A DNA stretch of 64,000 nucleotides, taken from assembly GCF_900996245.1 (NCBI RefSeq), contig NZ_CAAJGK010000041.1, positions 310,001 through 374,000 of the forward strand. Reading direction: 5' to 3'. Below the pieces are notes generated by a model. That model was not told where the DNA came from and searched no databases. It saw nothing but the letters and a program-made list of their open reading frames with translations. The position numbers were made by a program, and so were the translations under genes. Positions 36,110-45,603 of this stretch are shown piece by piece. The DNA is from Paraburkholderia sp. BCC1886. Its GTDB lineage: Bacteria; Pseudomonadota; Gammaproteobacteria; Burkholderiales; Burkholderiaceae. The first letter of the stretch is position 1. Each line of letters starts with the position of its first letter.

Positions 36110-38503
36110 ATGGCTGAAGCAAGCTCCCTTCCGACACCGCCGCAAACACTGAACCCCGAAACGTTGCGCAACATGGACCGCTACTGGCGCGCCTGCAACT
36201 ATCTGTCGGCCGGGATGATCTATCTGCGCGACAACCCGCTGCTGCGCGAACCGCTCAAGCCCGAGCACATCAAGAACCGTCTGCTGGGCCATTGGGGCTC
36301 CGACCCGGGGCAAAGCTTCCTGCTGGTCCATCTGAACCGGCTCATCAGGCAACTCGATCTGAACGTCATCTACATCGCGGGTCCCGGTCACGGCGCGCCG
36401 GCCACGCTCGCCAGTTGCTACCTCGAAGGCCATTATTCGGAGATCTACCCGGACCGCAGTCAGGACGAAGCCGGCATGCGGCGCTTCTTCCGGCAGTTTT
36501 CGTTTCCGGGTGGTATCGGTTCGCATTGCACGCCCGAGACGCCGGGCTCGATCCACGAAGGCGGGGAGTTGGGTTACAGCCTGTCGCACGGTTACGGCGC
36601 GGCGTTCGATAACCCCGATCTGATCGTCACGGTCATGGTGGGTGACGGCGAGGCCGAAACGGGTCCGCTCGCGACCTCGTGGCATTCGAACAAATTCCTC
36701 AATCCGGTTCGCGACGGCGCCGTGTTGCCGGTGCTGCATCTGAACGGCTACAAGATTGCGAACCCGACCATTCTCGCGCGCATCCCTCGCGGAGAACTCG
36801 AAGCGCTGCTCACCGGCTACGGCCACAAACCGTATTTCGTCGAAGGCGACGATCCCGACACCATGCATCAGCAGATGGCGGCGACGCTGGAACAGTGCAT
36901 CGGCGAAATCCGTGCGATCCAGCAGCATGCTCGCGACAACAACGATCCCACGCGCCCGCGCTGGCCGATGATCGTGCTGCGCTCGCCGAAAGGCTGGACC
37001 GGTCCCAAGGAAGTCGACGGCCACCAGGTGGAAGGCACGTGGCGCGCGCATCAGGTGCCGGTGCTCGATCCGGTGACCAATAGCAAAAGCCTGAAGATCG
37101 TCGAAAACTGGCTGCGCAGTTACGAGCCCGAGTCGCTGTTCGACGAGGCAGGCCGGCTGGTGCCCGAGTTGCGCGAACTGGCGCCCGAGGGCACGCGCCG
37201 CATCAGCGCGAATCCGCATGCGAACGGCGGCTTGCTGTGCGAGACGCTCGATCTGCCCGCGTTCCGCGATTACGCGGTGGCCGTGAAGAAGCCCGCGAAT
37301 TCGTACACGTCGCCCACCGAAGTGCTCGGCAAGTTCTTACGGGACGTGATGCGCAACAACATGACGAATTTCCGTGTGTTCGGCCCGGATGAAACCGCCA
37401 GCAACAAACTGACCGACATCTACGAGGCATCCGGAAAAACCTGGCTCGCGCAGACCGTGCCGGGCGACGCGGACGGCGGCGATCTCGCCCCCGACGGCCG
37501 CGTGATGGAAATGCTGAGCGAGCACACGCTCGAAGGCTGGTTCGAAGGTTACGTGCTGACCGGCCGTCATGGTTTGTTCGCCACGTACGAAGCGTTCGTG
37601 CACGTGATCGATTCCATGTTCAACCAGCATGCGAAGTGGCTGGAGAAGGCCAAGCGCGAGTTGGGCTGGCGACAACCGGTGCCGTCCATCAACCTGCTGA
37701 TCACGTCGCTGGTATGGCGCCAGGATCACAACGGCTTTACGCACCAGGACCCGGGCTTTCTGGACGTGGTCACCAACAAGAGCCCGGACGTGGTGCGGAT
37801 TTATTTGCCGCCCGACGCGAACTGTCTGCTGAGCGTCGCCGATCACTGCCTGCGCTCGCGCGACTACGTGAACGTGGTGGTCGCCGACAAGCAGCCGCAT
37901 CTGCAGTATCTCGACATGGAAGCGGCCGTCACGCATTGCACCAAGGGCATCGGCATCTGGGACTGGGCGTCGACCGATCAGGGCGTCGAGCCCGATGTGG
38001 TGATCGGCTGCGCGGGCGATATCGCGACCATGGAGGCGCTCGCCGCCGTGGAGATTCTCAAGGCACGCTTCACCGACCTGAAAATCCGCTTCGTGAACGT
38101 GGTCGATCTGTTCCGCCTGATGCCCGAGCATGCGCATCCGCACGGCTTGTCGAATCGCGATTTCGATTCGCTATTCACCGCGACCAAGCCGGTGATTTTC
38201 AACTTCCATTCGTATGCGTCGCTGGTGCACAAGCTCACCTATAACCGCACGAATCACGACAATCTGCATGTGCACGGTTACCACGAGAAAGGCAACATCA
38301 ACACGCCGCTCGAACTGGCGATCATCAACCAGGTCGACCGTTTTTCGCTGGCGATCGACGTTATCGACCGCGTACCCAAACTGCGAGGTGTCGGCGACCA
38401 TGTGAAGGAGTGGTTGCGCGGGCAGATCATCGAGCACCTCGCGTATGCGCATGCCGAGGGTATCGACAAGGAAGAAATCCGCAACTGGACGTGGAAAGGC
38501 TGA
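36110..38503 (+). CDS. xfp: Xylulose-5-phosphate/fructose-6-phosphate phosphoketolase
   Basis: A 797-residue thiamine-diphosphate enzyme that splits xylulose 5-phosphate (or fructose 6-phosphate) with phosphate to give acetyl phosphate and an aldose phosphate. The TPP/metal motif is [20 protein letters not shown]. Other family segments are [45 protein letters not shown] and the C-terminal [14 protein letters not shown]. Length equals the family norm. Acetate kinase follows after 13 bases and would turn the acetyl phosphate into acetate and ATP, so the pair forms a phosphoketolase pathway branch. Confidence 0.97.
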   Translation: MAEASSLPTPPQTLNPETLRNMDRYWRACNYLSAGMIYLRDNPLLREPLKPEHIKNRLLGHWGSDPGQSFLLVHLNRLIRQLDLNVIYIAGPGHGAPATLASCYLEGHYSEIYPDRSQDEAGMRRFFRQFSFPGGIGSHCTPETPGSIHEGGELGYSLSHGYGAAFDNPDLIVTVMVGDGEAETGPLATSWHSNKFLNPVRDGAVLPVLHLNGYKIANPTILARIPRGELEALLTGYGHKPYFVEGDDPDTMHQQMAATLEQCIGEIRAIQQHARDNNDPTRPRWPMIVLRSPKGWTGPKEVDGHQVEGTWRAHQVPVLDPVTNSKSLKIVENWLRSYEPESLFDEAGRLVPELRELAPEGTRRISANPHANGGLLCETLDLPAFRDYAVAVKKPANSYTSPTEVLGKFLRDVMRNNMTNFRVFGPDETASNKLTDIYEASGKTWLAQTVPGDADGGDLAPDGRVMEMLSEHTLEGWFEGYVLTGRHGLFATYEAFVHVIDSMFNQHAKWLEKAKRELGWRQPVPSINLLITSLVWRQDHNGFTHQDPGFLDVVTNKSPDVVRIYLPPDANCLLSVADHCLRSRDYVNVVVADKQPHLQYLDMEAAVTHCTKGIGIWDWASTDQGVEPDVVIGCAGDIATMEALAAVEILKARFTDLKIRFVNVVDLFRLMPEHAHPHGLSNRDFDSLFTATKPVIFNFHSYASLVHKLTYNRTNHDNLHVHGYHEKGNINTPLELAIINQVDRFSLAIDVIDRVPKLRGVGDHVKEWLRGQIIEHLAYAHAEGIDKEEIRNWTWKG

Positions 38504-38516
38504 GCCGGAGATGCCC

Positions 38517-39665
38517 ATGCAGAACGACAGTCACGGTCACGGCGAGACGATTCTGGTGTTGAACAGCGGTTCGTCGTCGTTGAAGTTCGGGCTTTTCGAA
38601 CATTCCGGCGATGACGAAGCGTTGCTGCTCGAAGGCAGCGCGGAAGGCATCGGCCGGGACGACGGCAGTTTGCGCATCAGGACCCCCGACGGCCGCTTGC
38701 TGGAAGAGCAGCAGCATGTGCTGGAGTCGCAAACCGACGCGCTGCAGAAACTAGCCGACGTGCTGGCGAAGCAGAAGCATGCGCGGCCGACGGCGGTCGG
38801 ACATCGGGTGGTGCATGGCGGGCCGCACCTGCGCACGCATCAACGCCTGACGCCGCAGGTGCGCCGGCAGTTGCAGGACGCGGTGCATTTTGCGCCGCTG
38901 CATATTCCGCCGGCGCTAGCCCTGATCGACGAGGCAGAGAAAATTTTCGGCGATGCCCGGCATTTCGCCTGTTTCGATACCGCGTTCCACACCACCTTGC
39001 CGCCGCGCGCGGCGCAGTTGGCTTTGCCGCAGCGGTATGCCGAAGCGGGCGTGATCCGCTATGGTTTTCACGGGCTCTCGTATGAGTCGCTGGTCGCGCG
39101 ACTCGGTACGCAGATGCCGGCACGCGCGGTGTTTGCGCATCTTGGCAACGGGTCGAGCGTGTGTGCGTTGCGCGACGGCAGGTCGGTCGATACGTCGATG
39201 GGTTTGACGCCGACCGGCGGTGTGCCGATGGGTACGCGAAGCGGCGACCTCGATCCCGGCGTGCTGCTGTATCTGCTGCGCACCGAGAAGCTCGACGCCG
39301 ACAGCCTGGAGACTTTGCTGAACCGGCATAGCGGGCTCGCGGGTTACGCGGATGGCGAGAGCGACATGCAGGCGCTCGAGAAGAAGGCCGCGGCGGGCGA
39401 TGCGCAGGCATCGCTGGCGCTGGAGGTGTTCGCGACGGCGGTTCGCAAGACGATTGGCGGGTATGCGGCCTTGCTCGGCGGAATCGATCTGCTGGTGCTC
39501 ACCGGTGGGATCGGCGAACACAGCGACGCGATACGGCGGCGTATTTGCGAAGGGCTGGCGTTTTTCGGGCTTTCACTCGACGATCCGGCAGGGAAGGTGA
39601 GAGTGATTCACACCGAGGAAGAAAAGCAGATTGCACGGCATTGCCGCAAGCTGATGGCGGCGTGA
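38517..39665 (+). CDS. ackA: Acetate kinase
   Basis: A 382-residue ASKHA-fold kinase making ATP from acetyl phosphate. Markers: LVLNSGSSSLKFGLF near the N-terminus, ACFDTAFHTTLPP, RYGFHGLSYESL, HLGNGSSVCAL and the final VLTGGIGEHSDAIR. GGAG at 38507-38510 favours ATG 38517 over the ATG at 38511, which is too close to it. It follows the phosphoketolase gene directly and shares its transcript. No phosphotransacetylase is nearby, so acetyl phosphate probably comes from the phosphoketolase. Confidence 0.96.
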   Translation: MQNDSHGHGETILVLNSGSSSLKFGLFEHSGDDEALLLEGSAEGIGRDDGSLRIRTPDGRLLEEQQHVLESQTDALQKLADVLAKQKHARPTAVGHRVVHGGPHLRTHQRLTPQVRRQLQDAVHFAPLHIPPALALIDEAEKIFGDARHFACFDTAFHTTLPPRAAQLALPQRYAEAGVIRYGFHGLSYESLVARLGTQMPARAVFAHLGNGSSVCALRDGRSVDTSMGLTPTGGVPMGTRSGDLDPGVLLYLLRTEKLDADSLETLLNRHSGLAGYADGESDMQALEKKAAAGDAQASLALEVFATAVRKTIGGYAALLGGIDLLVLTGGIGEHSDAIRRRICEGLAFFGLSLDDPAGKVRVIHTEEEKQIARHCRKLMAA

Positions 39666-39680
39666 CAGCGGGCGAGAGTC

Positions 39681-40568
39681 TCAGGCCACTTTAGCGATGC
39701 GTCCACGCGTGGCGACGTCGTTCGACATTGCTTCGCGCACGCATCGCGCGAACTCCAGCGCCGCCGGCTGTACCGCCGCGGGCAAACGCAGACAGATGGC
39801 GAACGGCGGCAGCGTCGGCAAACCGGCCGTGTGCGGCGAGAGTATTTCCAGGTCGGCGGGCACGGTCGACACCAGCCACGTCGTGACGGCGAGCCCAGCC
39901 CGAACCATCGCAGCGGTCGCCTCGATGTTGCCGCTCTCGAACACGGTGCGCCACGGAATATCCATGTTGGCGAGCGCGCCGAGCACGACGGGGCGGAACG
40001 CGCAGCGTTCGTCCACCATCGAAAGCGGCAGCGGCCGCTTCTGCCAGGCCTCGCTGCCGCGGCCGTTCACCCACACCAGCGGCTCGATGCGGACCACTTC
40101 GCCTTCGGCCTCGCTCGCGACGTATTCGATCAGCGAGACGTCGACGCGTCCGCTTTGCACTGCCTCGTTCAGTTCCGGCGACGCCGCGCACACGAGCGAT
40201 ATTTCGACATGCGGATGGGTATCGGCGAACGCCTTCAATGCGGGAGCGAGCGGCGTGACGAGATCGAAGGGCACGCCCACGCGCAGACTGCCGCGCAAGG
40301 ATTCGCCGGTGGTGTCGGCCCAGATTTCGTCGTTCAAACGCAGCAGTTGGCGCGCCTTGACCAGAAACTGTTCGCCTTCACGCGAAAGTTCCAGCTTGCG
40401 CGCCGAGCGCACGAACAGCTGACAGTCCAGCGATTCTTCGAGACGTTTCACCTGCTGACTGACGGCGCCTTGCGTCATGTGCAGCAGATTGGCGGCGACC
40501 GTCATGCTGCCGCTGTCGGCGACCGTCACGAAAGTGCGGATCAGATCGAGGTCGAGGTTTCGTGTCAT
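39681..40568 (-). CDS. LysR-family transcriptional regulator
   Basis: About 295 residues with an N-terminal winged helix-turn-helix (SGSMTVAANLLHMTQGAVSQ) and a substrate-binding-like effector domain. ATG 40568 gives MTRNLDLDLIRTFVTVADSG, the usual LysR beginning; an in-frame ATG at 40601 would run into the palindrome at 40597-40617, which looks like its operator. It is divergent from the LysE-type exporter and cupin genes and likely controls them. It is convergent with ackA, 15 bases apart. Confidence 0.9.
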   Translation of the reverse strand: MTRNLDLDLIRTFVTVADSGSMTVAANLLHMTQGAVSQQVKRLEESLDCQLFVRSARKLELSREGEQFLVKARQLLRLNDEIWADTTGESLRGSLRVGVPFDLVTPLAPALKAFADTHPHVEISLVCAASPELNEAVQSGRVDVSLIEYVASEAEGEVVRIEPLVWVNGRGSEAWQKRPLPLSMVDERCAFRPVVLGALANMDIPWRTVFESGNIEATAAMVRAGLAVTTWLVSTVPADLEILSPHTAGLPTLPPFAICLRLPAAVQPAALEFARCVREAMSNDVATRGRIAKVA

Positions 40569-40596
40569 CGACGCATTATGCCGTGTAATGGATCGC

Positions 40597-40617
40597 ATCA
40601 AAATTATTGGTTTTGAT
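40597..40617. promoter_or_regulatory. LysR-type operator palindrome
   Basis: ATCAAAA (40597-40603), seven bases, TTTTGAT (40611-40617): a perfect inverted repeat in a lower-GC stretch between the divergent LysR and LysE genes. It has the size and symmetry of a LysR activator site. Not tested. Confidence 0.6.
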
Positions 40618-40670
40618 AATGCATGGGCGGTCCGTACAGTGCGAGGTCTCGATCACCCGAATCCGCACCC

Positions 40671-41264
40671 ATGACCGCTTCAATACTTCCGCTCGTTCTG
40701 TTCGTTGCCGTTGCTACAGGCACACCCGGCGGCGCGACCACGCTCGCGACCGCGTCAGGTGCGCGCTTTGGTTTTACGCGGTCGATTCCGCTAGTGCTCG
40801 GAATCGCGATAGGTCTCGCGTCGCTCGCCGGCGTTGCCGCGCTCGGGCTTGGCAGCCTGCTGCTGGCGATGCCCGCGCTGCAGAACGTCGTCAAGGCGAT
40901 CGGCTCCGCGTATCTGTTATGGCTGGCGTGGCGCATCGCGCGAAGCGGTCCGCCGAACGCGGGCGATGGTCCGGCGCGGCCGGTCACGCTGGTCAACGGC
41001 ATTCTGTTGCTGTGGCTCAATCCGAAAGGCTGGGCGATGACCGTGGGCGCGGCGGCGTCGTTTGCGCTGCTCGCCGATGGTCCGCACCGGCTCGCGATAC
41101 TGCTCGGGACGGCGTTCGGACTCGCCGCCTGCGTGTCGCTCGCGCTGTGGTGCGCGCTCGGGGCGCTGCTCGCACGGCTGCTGCGCACGCCGCGACACTG
41201 GCGCATGCTCAATTTCGCGATGGCGGTGCTGCTCGCTTTGTCCATCATTCCCACCTGGAGATAA
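40671..41264 (+). CDS. LysE/RhtB-family exporter
   Basis: A 197-residue inner-membrane exporter of amino acids or related metabolites. It starts with a hydrophobic helix (LPLVLFVAVATGTPGGATTL, the usual TPGPN-like region here TPGGATT). The family segment AIGSAYLLWLAWRIAR is followed by LNPKGWAMTVGAAASF, and about six helices are predicted. The third glycine in place of the usual asparagine in TPGP(N) is a mild deviation. The cupin gene starts 3 bases after its stop. Regulated probably by the divergent LysR protein. Confidence 0.9.
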   Translation: MTASILPLVLFVAVATGTPGGATTLATASGARFGFTRSIPLVLGIAIGLASLAGVAALGLGSLLLAMPALQNVVKAIGSAYLLWLAWRIARSGPPNAGDGPARPVTLVNGILLLWLNPKGWAMTVGAAASFALLADGPHRLAILLGTAFGLAACVSLALWCALGALLARLLRTPRHWRMLNFAMAVLLALSIIPTWR

Positions 41265-41266
41265 CC

Positions 41267-41653
41267 GTGTCTGTTCATCCGTTTGCCGAATCGTTCGACC
41301 TCGAAGCCGCGTTTAGCGATGTGTCGGAACACTGGTCGCCGAAAGTCGTCGCGCAGGTCAACGATCAATACGTCAAGGTCGCGAAAGTGCGCGGTCAGCT
41401 CGTCTGGCACGACCATGCGCACGAGGACGAACTGTTCTTCGTCGTGCGAGGCCATCTGAAGATCGAATACGAGGGCGGCCGGGTCGTTTCGCTGCCTGCC
41501 GGGTCGATGCATGTGGTGCCGCGCGGTACGCTGCACAACCCCGTGGCCGACGAGGAATGCTGGATCGTGCTGATCGAGCCCGTGCAGACGAAGCACACGG
41601 GCGACGTGGAATCGCCGCTGACCAGGACGATCGACGAGCAGTTGCGGACCTGA
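41267..41653 (+). CDS. Cupin-domain protein (GTG start)
   Basis: A 128-residue single-cupin protein. The metal-binding motif 1 reads WHDHAHEDELFFVVRGHLKI and motif 2 is PAGSMHVVPRGTLHNP, so the histidine/glutamate ligands are present. Start is GTG 41267, two bases after the exporter stop, with GGAG at 41257-41260. It is co-transcribed with the LysE-type exporter and might modify or sense its substrate. Function unassigned. Confidence 0.88.
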   Translation: MSVHPFAESFDLEAAFSDVSEHWSPKVVAQVNDQYVKVAKVRGQLVWHDHAHEDELFFVVRGHLKIEYEGGRVVSLPAGSMHVVPRGTLHNPVADEECWIVLIEPVQTKHTGDVESPLTRTIDEQLRT

Positions 41654-41739
41654 CTCTCGGCAACGCCTATCCACGCCAGCGCAGATTTCTGGCTGCCCTG
41701 ACGGTCCGAATTCAGCGGTTGTTGTAAATTTGTATCAAT

Positions 41740-41769
41740 TTGCAAATGAGAATCATAATCATTTAAGAT
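41740..41769 (+). promoter_or_regulatory. Promoter overlapped by a Fur box
   Basis: TTGCAA (41740-41745) and TAAGAT (41764-41769), 18 bases apart, resemble -35 and -10 elements. Between them lies AATGAGAATCATAATCATT, which fits the Fur operator pattern (repeats of NATWAT type). It precedes the TonB-dependent receptor gene and predicts repression by iron. Confidence 0.72.
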
Positions 41770-41798
41770 GCGTTCTTTTTTTATGAAGAACGCATACC

Positions 41799-44027
41799 AT
41801 GGGTCGTTTCTCCTCTGCGCGACAGCAATCGCACGCCGATACTCGAACGTTCAGCAGCCGGGGAGGGCCCGGCGCAGTTCGACCGCTCGCGCTGATGCTG
41901 GCGCTTGCCGGTTCGTCGCCGATGCTCGCGTGGTCCCAGACCAGCGCTGATGCAACCGCGAATAGCGGCGCTGCAGACACGAAGCAGGAAGCGCAACTCC
42001 CGGCGGTGAAGGTCAAGGCGAGCAGCGAGGCTGTCCAGGCGCCAACCGAAAAGACCCATTCCTATACGATTCAGGCGACCACGGCCGGCAGCAAAATCGC
42101 GCTGTCGCCCAAGGAAACGCCGCAGTCCGTCTCCGTGCTGACACGTCAGCAGATGGACGACTTCCAGCTCAACAGCATCAACGACGCGTTGCGGCAGGTA
42201 ACGGGCGTGACCGTCGAATCGTACGATTCGTACGCGACGGATTACACGTCGCGCGGATTCCACATCACCAATCTGCAATTCGACGGCGTCGGCATTCCGC
42301 TCATCTACACCGCGCAATACGGCGACCTCGACATGGCGATGTTCGACCGCGTCGAAGTGCTGCGCGGCGCCGACGGGCTGAATGCCGAGACCGGCAATCC
42401 ATCGGCGACGGTCAACTTCATACGCAAGCGTCCGACTTATCAGTTCCAGGCGTCGGGCAACATTTCGTATGGATCGTGGGATACGAAGCGGATCGACGTC
42501 GACATTTCGGGTCCCTTGAACAAGGCCGGGACTGTCGCAGGCCGCCTCGTCGCCGTTCATCAGGATGGCGATTCGTTCACCGACCGTCTGAAGCCGAGCA
42601 AGGATCTGGTGTACGGCGTGGTCGACGTCAACGTGACGCCGACCACGCTCGCCACGCTGGGTTTCAGCTACGAGTACAACCAGTTGAAGGGCGCGAGCTG
42701 GGGCGGCTTGCCGTTCCTCGATGCGTCGGGCAATCAGCTCAGCTACGACGTGCACGCGAGCATGGCGCCGAAGTGGGCCTACTTCAACACGCAGGAACAG
42801 CGCGCTTTCGGAGAGTTGACGCAGCAACTTGGTCAACGCTGGTCGTGGAAGACCACGGTCAACTACAACGACATCTATAACGACGCGCAATTCTTCTACC
42901 CGTACGGCACGCTCAACGCGGATGGTTCGGGCGTCAACTCCTACACCTCGTCGTATATCTCGTCCAACCATCAGATCGTGCTGGACTCCAGCGTGACCGG
43001 CAAGATCGATCTGTTTGGCCGCACGCACGACCTCGTGTTCGGCGCCAATTTTTCGCGCTCGCAATTCTCGAATCCGTCGGCCGAAGGCGACGGCGACGGC
43101 TTGCCGGTCGGTTACGCCGAACTGCTCGCGGGTACTTATGCACAGCCCGTGTTCGGCGACGCGACTTCGCACATCAACTATCTGGATGTAAGGCGCTCGC
43201 TGTACGCGTCGTCGCGCTGGAGCCTGACGGATCGCGCGCATCTGCTGCTCGGCGTCAACTACACGCAGGCAGCGAGCAGCGGCAGCGCCGACGGCAGTCC
43301 GTACGATCAGCAATCGTCCGGCTCGACGCCTTACATTGGCCTGACCTACGACCTGACGAATCAGATCACCGCCTACGCGAGCTTCACGAAGATCTTCAAT
43401 CCGCAGTACCAGATCAACATCGACAACCAGTTACTCGGACCCGCGCGCGGACGCAGCGCCGAAGCGGGGATCAAGGGCGCGTTCTTCGATAATCGCGTGA
43501 ACACGTCGCTCACGGTGTATCGCGTGCATCAATCGAATATTGCGACGTCGGCGGGCTTCAATCCGGACACCGGCAACTACTATTACTCCGGCGGCGATGC
43601 GACGTCGCAGGGGATCGAAGCCGAGGTGTCGGGGCAGATCACGCACGACTGGAACGTCAGCGCGGGCGCGACGATCCTGCGCGTGACGGGTGACAACGGC
43701 GAGTCGACGCAGCTTTTCGTCCCGCGAAAGTCGGCGCATCTGACGACGACGTACCGCCTGCCTTATCTCGATCACAAGCTGACGCTCGGCACCAGCCTGC
43801 GCTGGCAAAGCGCGACGAGTTATGTCGAAGACGGCGTGGGGACGGCAACTCAGGGCGCCTATACGATGGTCGACTTCATGGCCCGTTACGATGTGAACCG
43901 GCACTTCACCATCACAGGAACGCTGAACAATGCGCTGAACAAGAAGTACTGGTCGTCGATGGAATACAACTACGGCACGTATGGGGCGCCGTTGAACGGC
44001 AGTGTTAACTTGACCTGGCGGTATTGA
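41799..44027 (+). CDS. TonB-dependent siderophore receptor
   Basis: A 742-residue outer-membrane receptor importing a ferric siderophore. An arginine-rich leader with a hydrophobic segment (LALMLALAGSSPMLAWSQ) acts as signal peptide. The plug domain has IALSPKETPQSVSVLTRQQM, and the barrel begins near DRVEVLRGADGL. The protein ends in WRY, the usual C-terminal aromatic. The plug pattern resembles FhuE/FpvA-type hydroxamate receptors. No siderophore synthesis, TonB or ABC genes adjoin, suggesting use of foreign siderophores. A Fur box lies just upstream. The Shine-Dalgarno site is weak. Confidence 0.94.
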   Translation: MGRFSSARQQSHADTRTFSSRGGPGAVRPLALMLALAGSSPMLAWSQTSADATANSGAADTKQEAQLPAVKVKASSEAVQAPTEKTHSYTIQATTAGSKIALSPKETPQSVSVLTRQQMDDFQLNSINDALRQVTGVTVESYDSYATDYTSRGFHITNLQFDGVGIPLIYTAQYGDLDMAMFDRVEVLRGADGLNAETGNPSATVNFIRKRPTYQFQASGNISYGSWDTKRIDVDISGPLNKAGTVAGRLVAVHQDGDSFTDRLKPSKDLVYGVVDVNVTPTTLATLGFSYEYNQLKGASWGGLPFLDASGNQLSYDVHASMAPKWAYFNTQEQRAFGELTQQLGQRWSWKTTVNYNDIYNDAQFFYPYGTLNADGSGVNSYTSSYISSNHQIVLDSSVTGKIDLFGRTHDLVFGANFSRSQFSNPSAEGDGDGLPVGYAELLAGTYAQPVFGDATSHINYLDVRRSLYASSRWSLTDRAHLLLGVNYTQAASSGSADGSPYDQQSSGSTPYIGLTYDLTNQITAYASFTKIFNPQYQINIDNQLLGPARGRSAEAGIKGAFFDNRVNTSLTVYRVHQSNIATSAGFNPDTGNYYYSGGDATSQGIEAEVSGQITHDWNVSAGATILRVTGDNGESTQLFVPRKSAHLTTTYRLPYLDHKLTLGTSLRWQSATSYVEDGVGTATQGAYTMVDFMARYDVNRHFTITGTLNNALNKKYWSSMEYNYGTYGAPLNGSVNLTWRY

Positions 44028-44036
44028 GCGATGGGT

Positions 44037-44066
44037 CCGCACGCAGACGACAACGCCTGCGTGCGG
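44037..44066. terminator. Hairpin between convergent receptor and dadA-like genes
   Basis: CCGCACGCAG (44037-44046) and CTGCGTGCGG (44057-44066), perfect 10-bp stem with a 10-base loop, 10 bases after the receptor stop. No T run. Confidence 0.5.
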
Positions 44067-44099
44067 TGCCCGACTCGCTTGACTATCCCGGCCGCGCGC

Positions 44100-45317
44100 T
44101 CACCGTCCGTCCATCGCTCCCGCCACCGCTTGTGCGGTGGCCGCCGACAACGTCCAACCGAGATGTCCATGCCCGGTGTTATAAAACACGCCGCGCCGCT
44201 TACCCTGACCGACCTTCGGCAACATGCTCGGCAGCATCGGCCGCAAGCCGGCCCACGGAATCACTCTCGAGGTCGACACTTCCGGGAAATATCGCCGGGT
44301 CCAGTCCACTAGCGGCGCAATCCGGTCCGAGCGGATATCGCGATTGAAGCCGTTGATCTCCGCCGTTCCCGCCACGCGGAAACGATCCGCGCCGAGCCGG
44401 CTGGTCACGATCTTCGCGCTGTCGTCGAGCAGGCTGACCCACGGCGCGCGCTGCTGGCTCACGCTGTCGTCCAGACACACGGTGATCGAATAGCCTTTGA
44501 CGGGGTAGATATTCACGTGATCGCCGAGCATCGCCGCGAACTCGCGGCTCTTCACGCCCGCGCAAATCACGATCCGCTCGAATGCGAACTGCTGCGTGTC
44601 GCCTTCCAGATTCACCGTCAGCGAGAAGCGGCCCTCGGCCGGTTGCGAGATCGACGTGATGTCCGCGTCGTAATGAAACTCGACGCCGTGCCGCTCGCAA
44701 GCGTGAGCGAGGCCGCGCGTGAATTTGTGAATATCGCCGGTGGAATCGGACGGCGTGAAAAAGCCGCCGTGAAATTCGCCCTGAATCGTGGGTTCGATGG
44801 CGTGCAGTTCGCTCGCCGTGACCGGATTGCGTTCGAGTCCGCCTTCGCGCAGCAACGCATTCACCTTGCTGGCCGCGTCGAATTCCTTGCGGGTCTTGTA
44901 GATATGCAGAATGCCGCGCTTTTCCAGATCGAACTCGATGCCTTCCTTTTCGGCGACCGAAAACAGATGCTCGCGCGCGGCAATGGCGAGCCGCACTGTC
45001 TCGACGGTGTTGGCGCGGTACTGCGGAATCTGCCGCAGGAACTCGCCCATCCACGAGTACTTGTGCCAGCTCGGCATCGGGTTGAGCAGGAGCGGCGCGT
45101 CGCGCGTGAGCATCCAGCGCAGACCCTTGAGGACCGTGGCGGCACTGTTCCAGACTTCCGCATTGCTGGCGGACAGTTGCCCGCCGTTGGCGAACGAGGT
45201 TTCCATCGCGGCATAGCGATGACGTTCGAACACGGTGACCTGGTGGCCGCGTTGGGCGAGCGCGTGCGCAGTCGTAACGCCGGTAATGCCGGCGCCGATA
45301 ATGGCGATTCGTGACAT
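44100..45317 (-). CDS. dadA: DadA-like FAD-dependent D-amino acid dehydrogenase
   Basis: A 405-residue flavoenzyme with the FAD-binding motif IAIIGAGITGVTTAHAL at the N-terminus, ANGGQLSASNAEVW, which is typical of DadA, and the C-terminal FAD segment WAGLRPMLPSMLPKVG followed by YNTGHGHLGWTLS. DadA oxidises D-alanine and other D-amino acids at the inner face of the membrane, passing electrons to quinone. The leader carries a tandem glycine riboswitch, so glycine or a close analogue is a likely physiological substrate. No alanine racemase gene follows, unlike the classic dadAX operon. Confidence 0.9.
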   Translation of the reverse strand: MSRIAIIGAGITGVTTAHALAQRGHQVTVFERHRYAAMETSFANGGQLSASNAEVWNSAATVLKGLRWMLTRDAPLLLNPMPSWHKYSWMGEFLRQIPQYRANTVETVRLAIAAREHLFSVAEKEGIEFDLEKRGILHIYKTRKEFDAASKVNALLREGGLERNPVTASELHAIEPTIQGEFHGGFFTPSDSTGDIHKFTRGLAHACERHGVEFHYDADITSISQPAEGRFSLTVNLEGDTQQFAFERIVICAGVKSREFAAMLGDHVNIYPVKGYSITVCLDDSVSQQRAPWVSLLDDSAKIVTSRLGADRFRVAGTAEINGFNRDIRSDRIAPLVDWTRRYFPEVSTSRVIPWAGLRPMLPSMLPKVGQGKRRGVFYNTGHGHLGWTLSAATAQAVAGAMDGR

Positions 45318-45382
45318 GACATGGTCCAGAGTAGTTGAGCATCACCGGTGTCGATTTCGTTGTCGAAACCGGCGTCGATGCC

Positions 45383-45595
45383 CCATCTGTCCATGTACCT
45401 GAGAGTTTCAACCCGCGATGACGGCCGCGTGATACGGCCCGACGGGAATCCCCTTCGGTGGGCGCACGTTGTACTACGGTGCGCCGCTCTCCAGATGTTC
45501 CTGCTGCACGGTCCTTTTGCCTGAGAGTTTCCGGGGCGGTTGCTCCGTCGGCGTCGTCATACCGTCTGACGATCTCTCCCGCGCTGCATTGCAGA
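45383..45595 (-). promoter_or_regulatory. Tandem glycine riboswitch (gcvT type) in the dadA leader
   Basis: Read on the minus strand, aptamer 1 (about 45595-45500) has GCGGGAGAGA, GACGCCGACGGAGCAA, then CTCTCAGGCAAAAGGACCG. Aptamer 2 (about 45495-45383) has CTGGAGAG, CCACCGAAGGGGA and CTCTCAGGTACATGGACAG. These are the conserved core elements of the two-aptamer glycine riboswitch. A hairpin with arms GCATC/GATGC and an inner stem (45339-45381) lies between aptamer 2 and the ATG and may be the expression platform. It has no T run, so control of translation or an on-switch is possible. Confidence 0.92.
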
Positions 45596-45603
45596 ACGGC
45601 ACG

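Noticed and set aside
41781..43313. 510-codon frame antisense to the TonB receptor
   Set aside because: Overlaps a receptor with a full set of family features and shows none itself.
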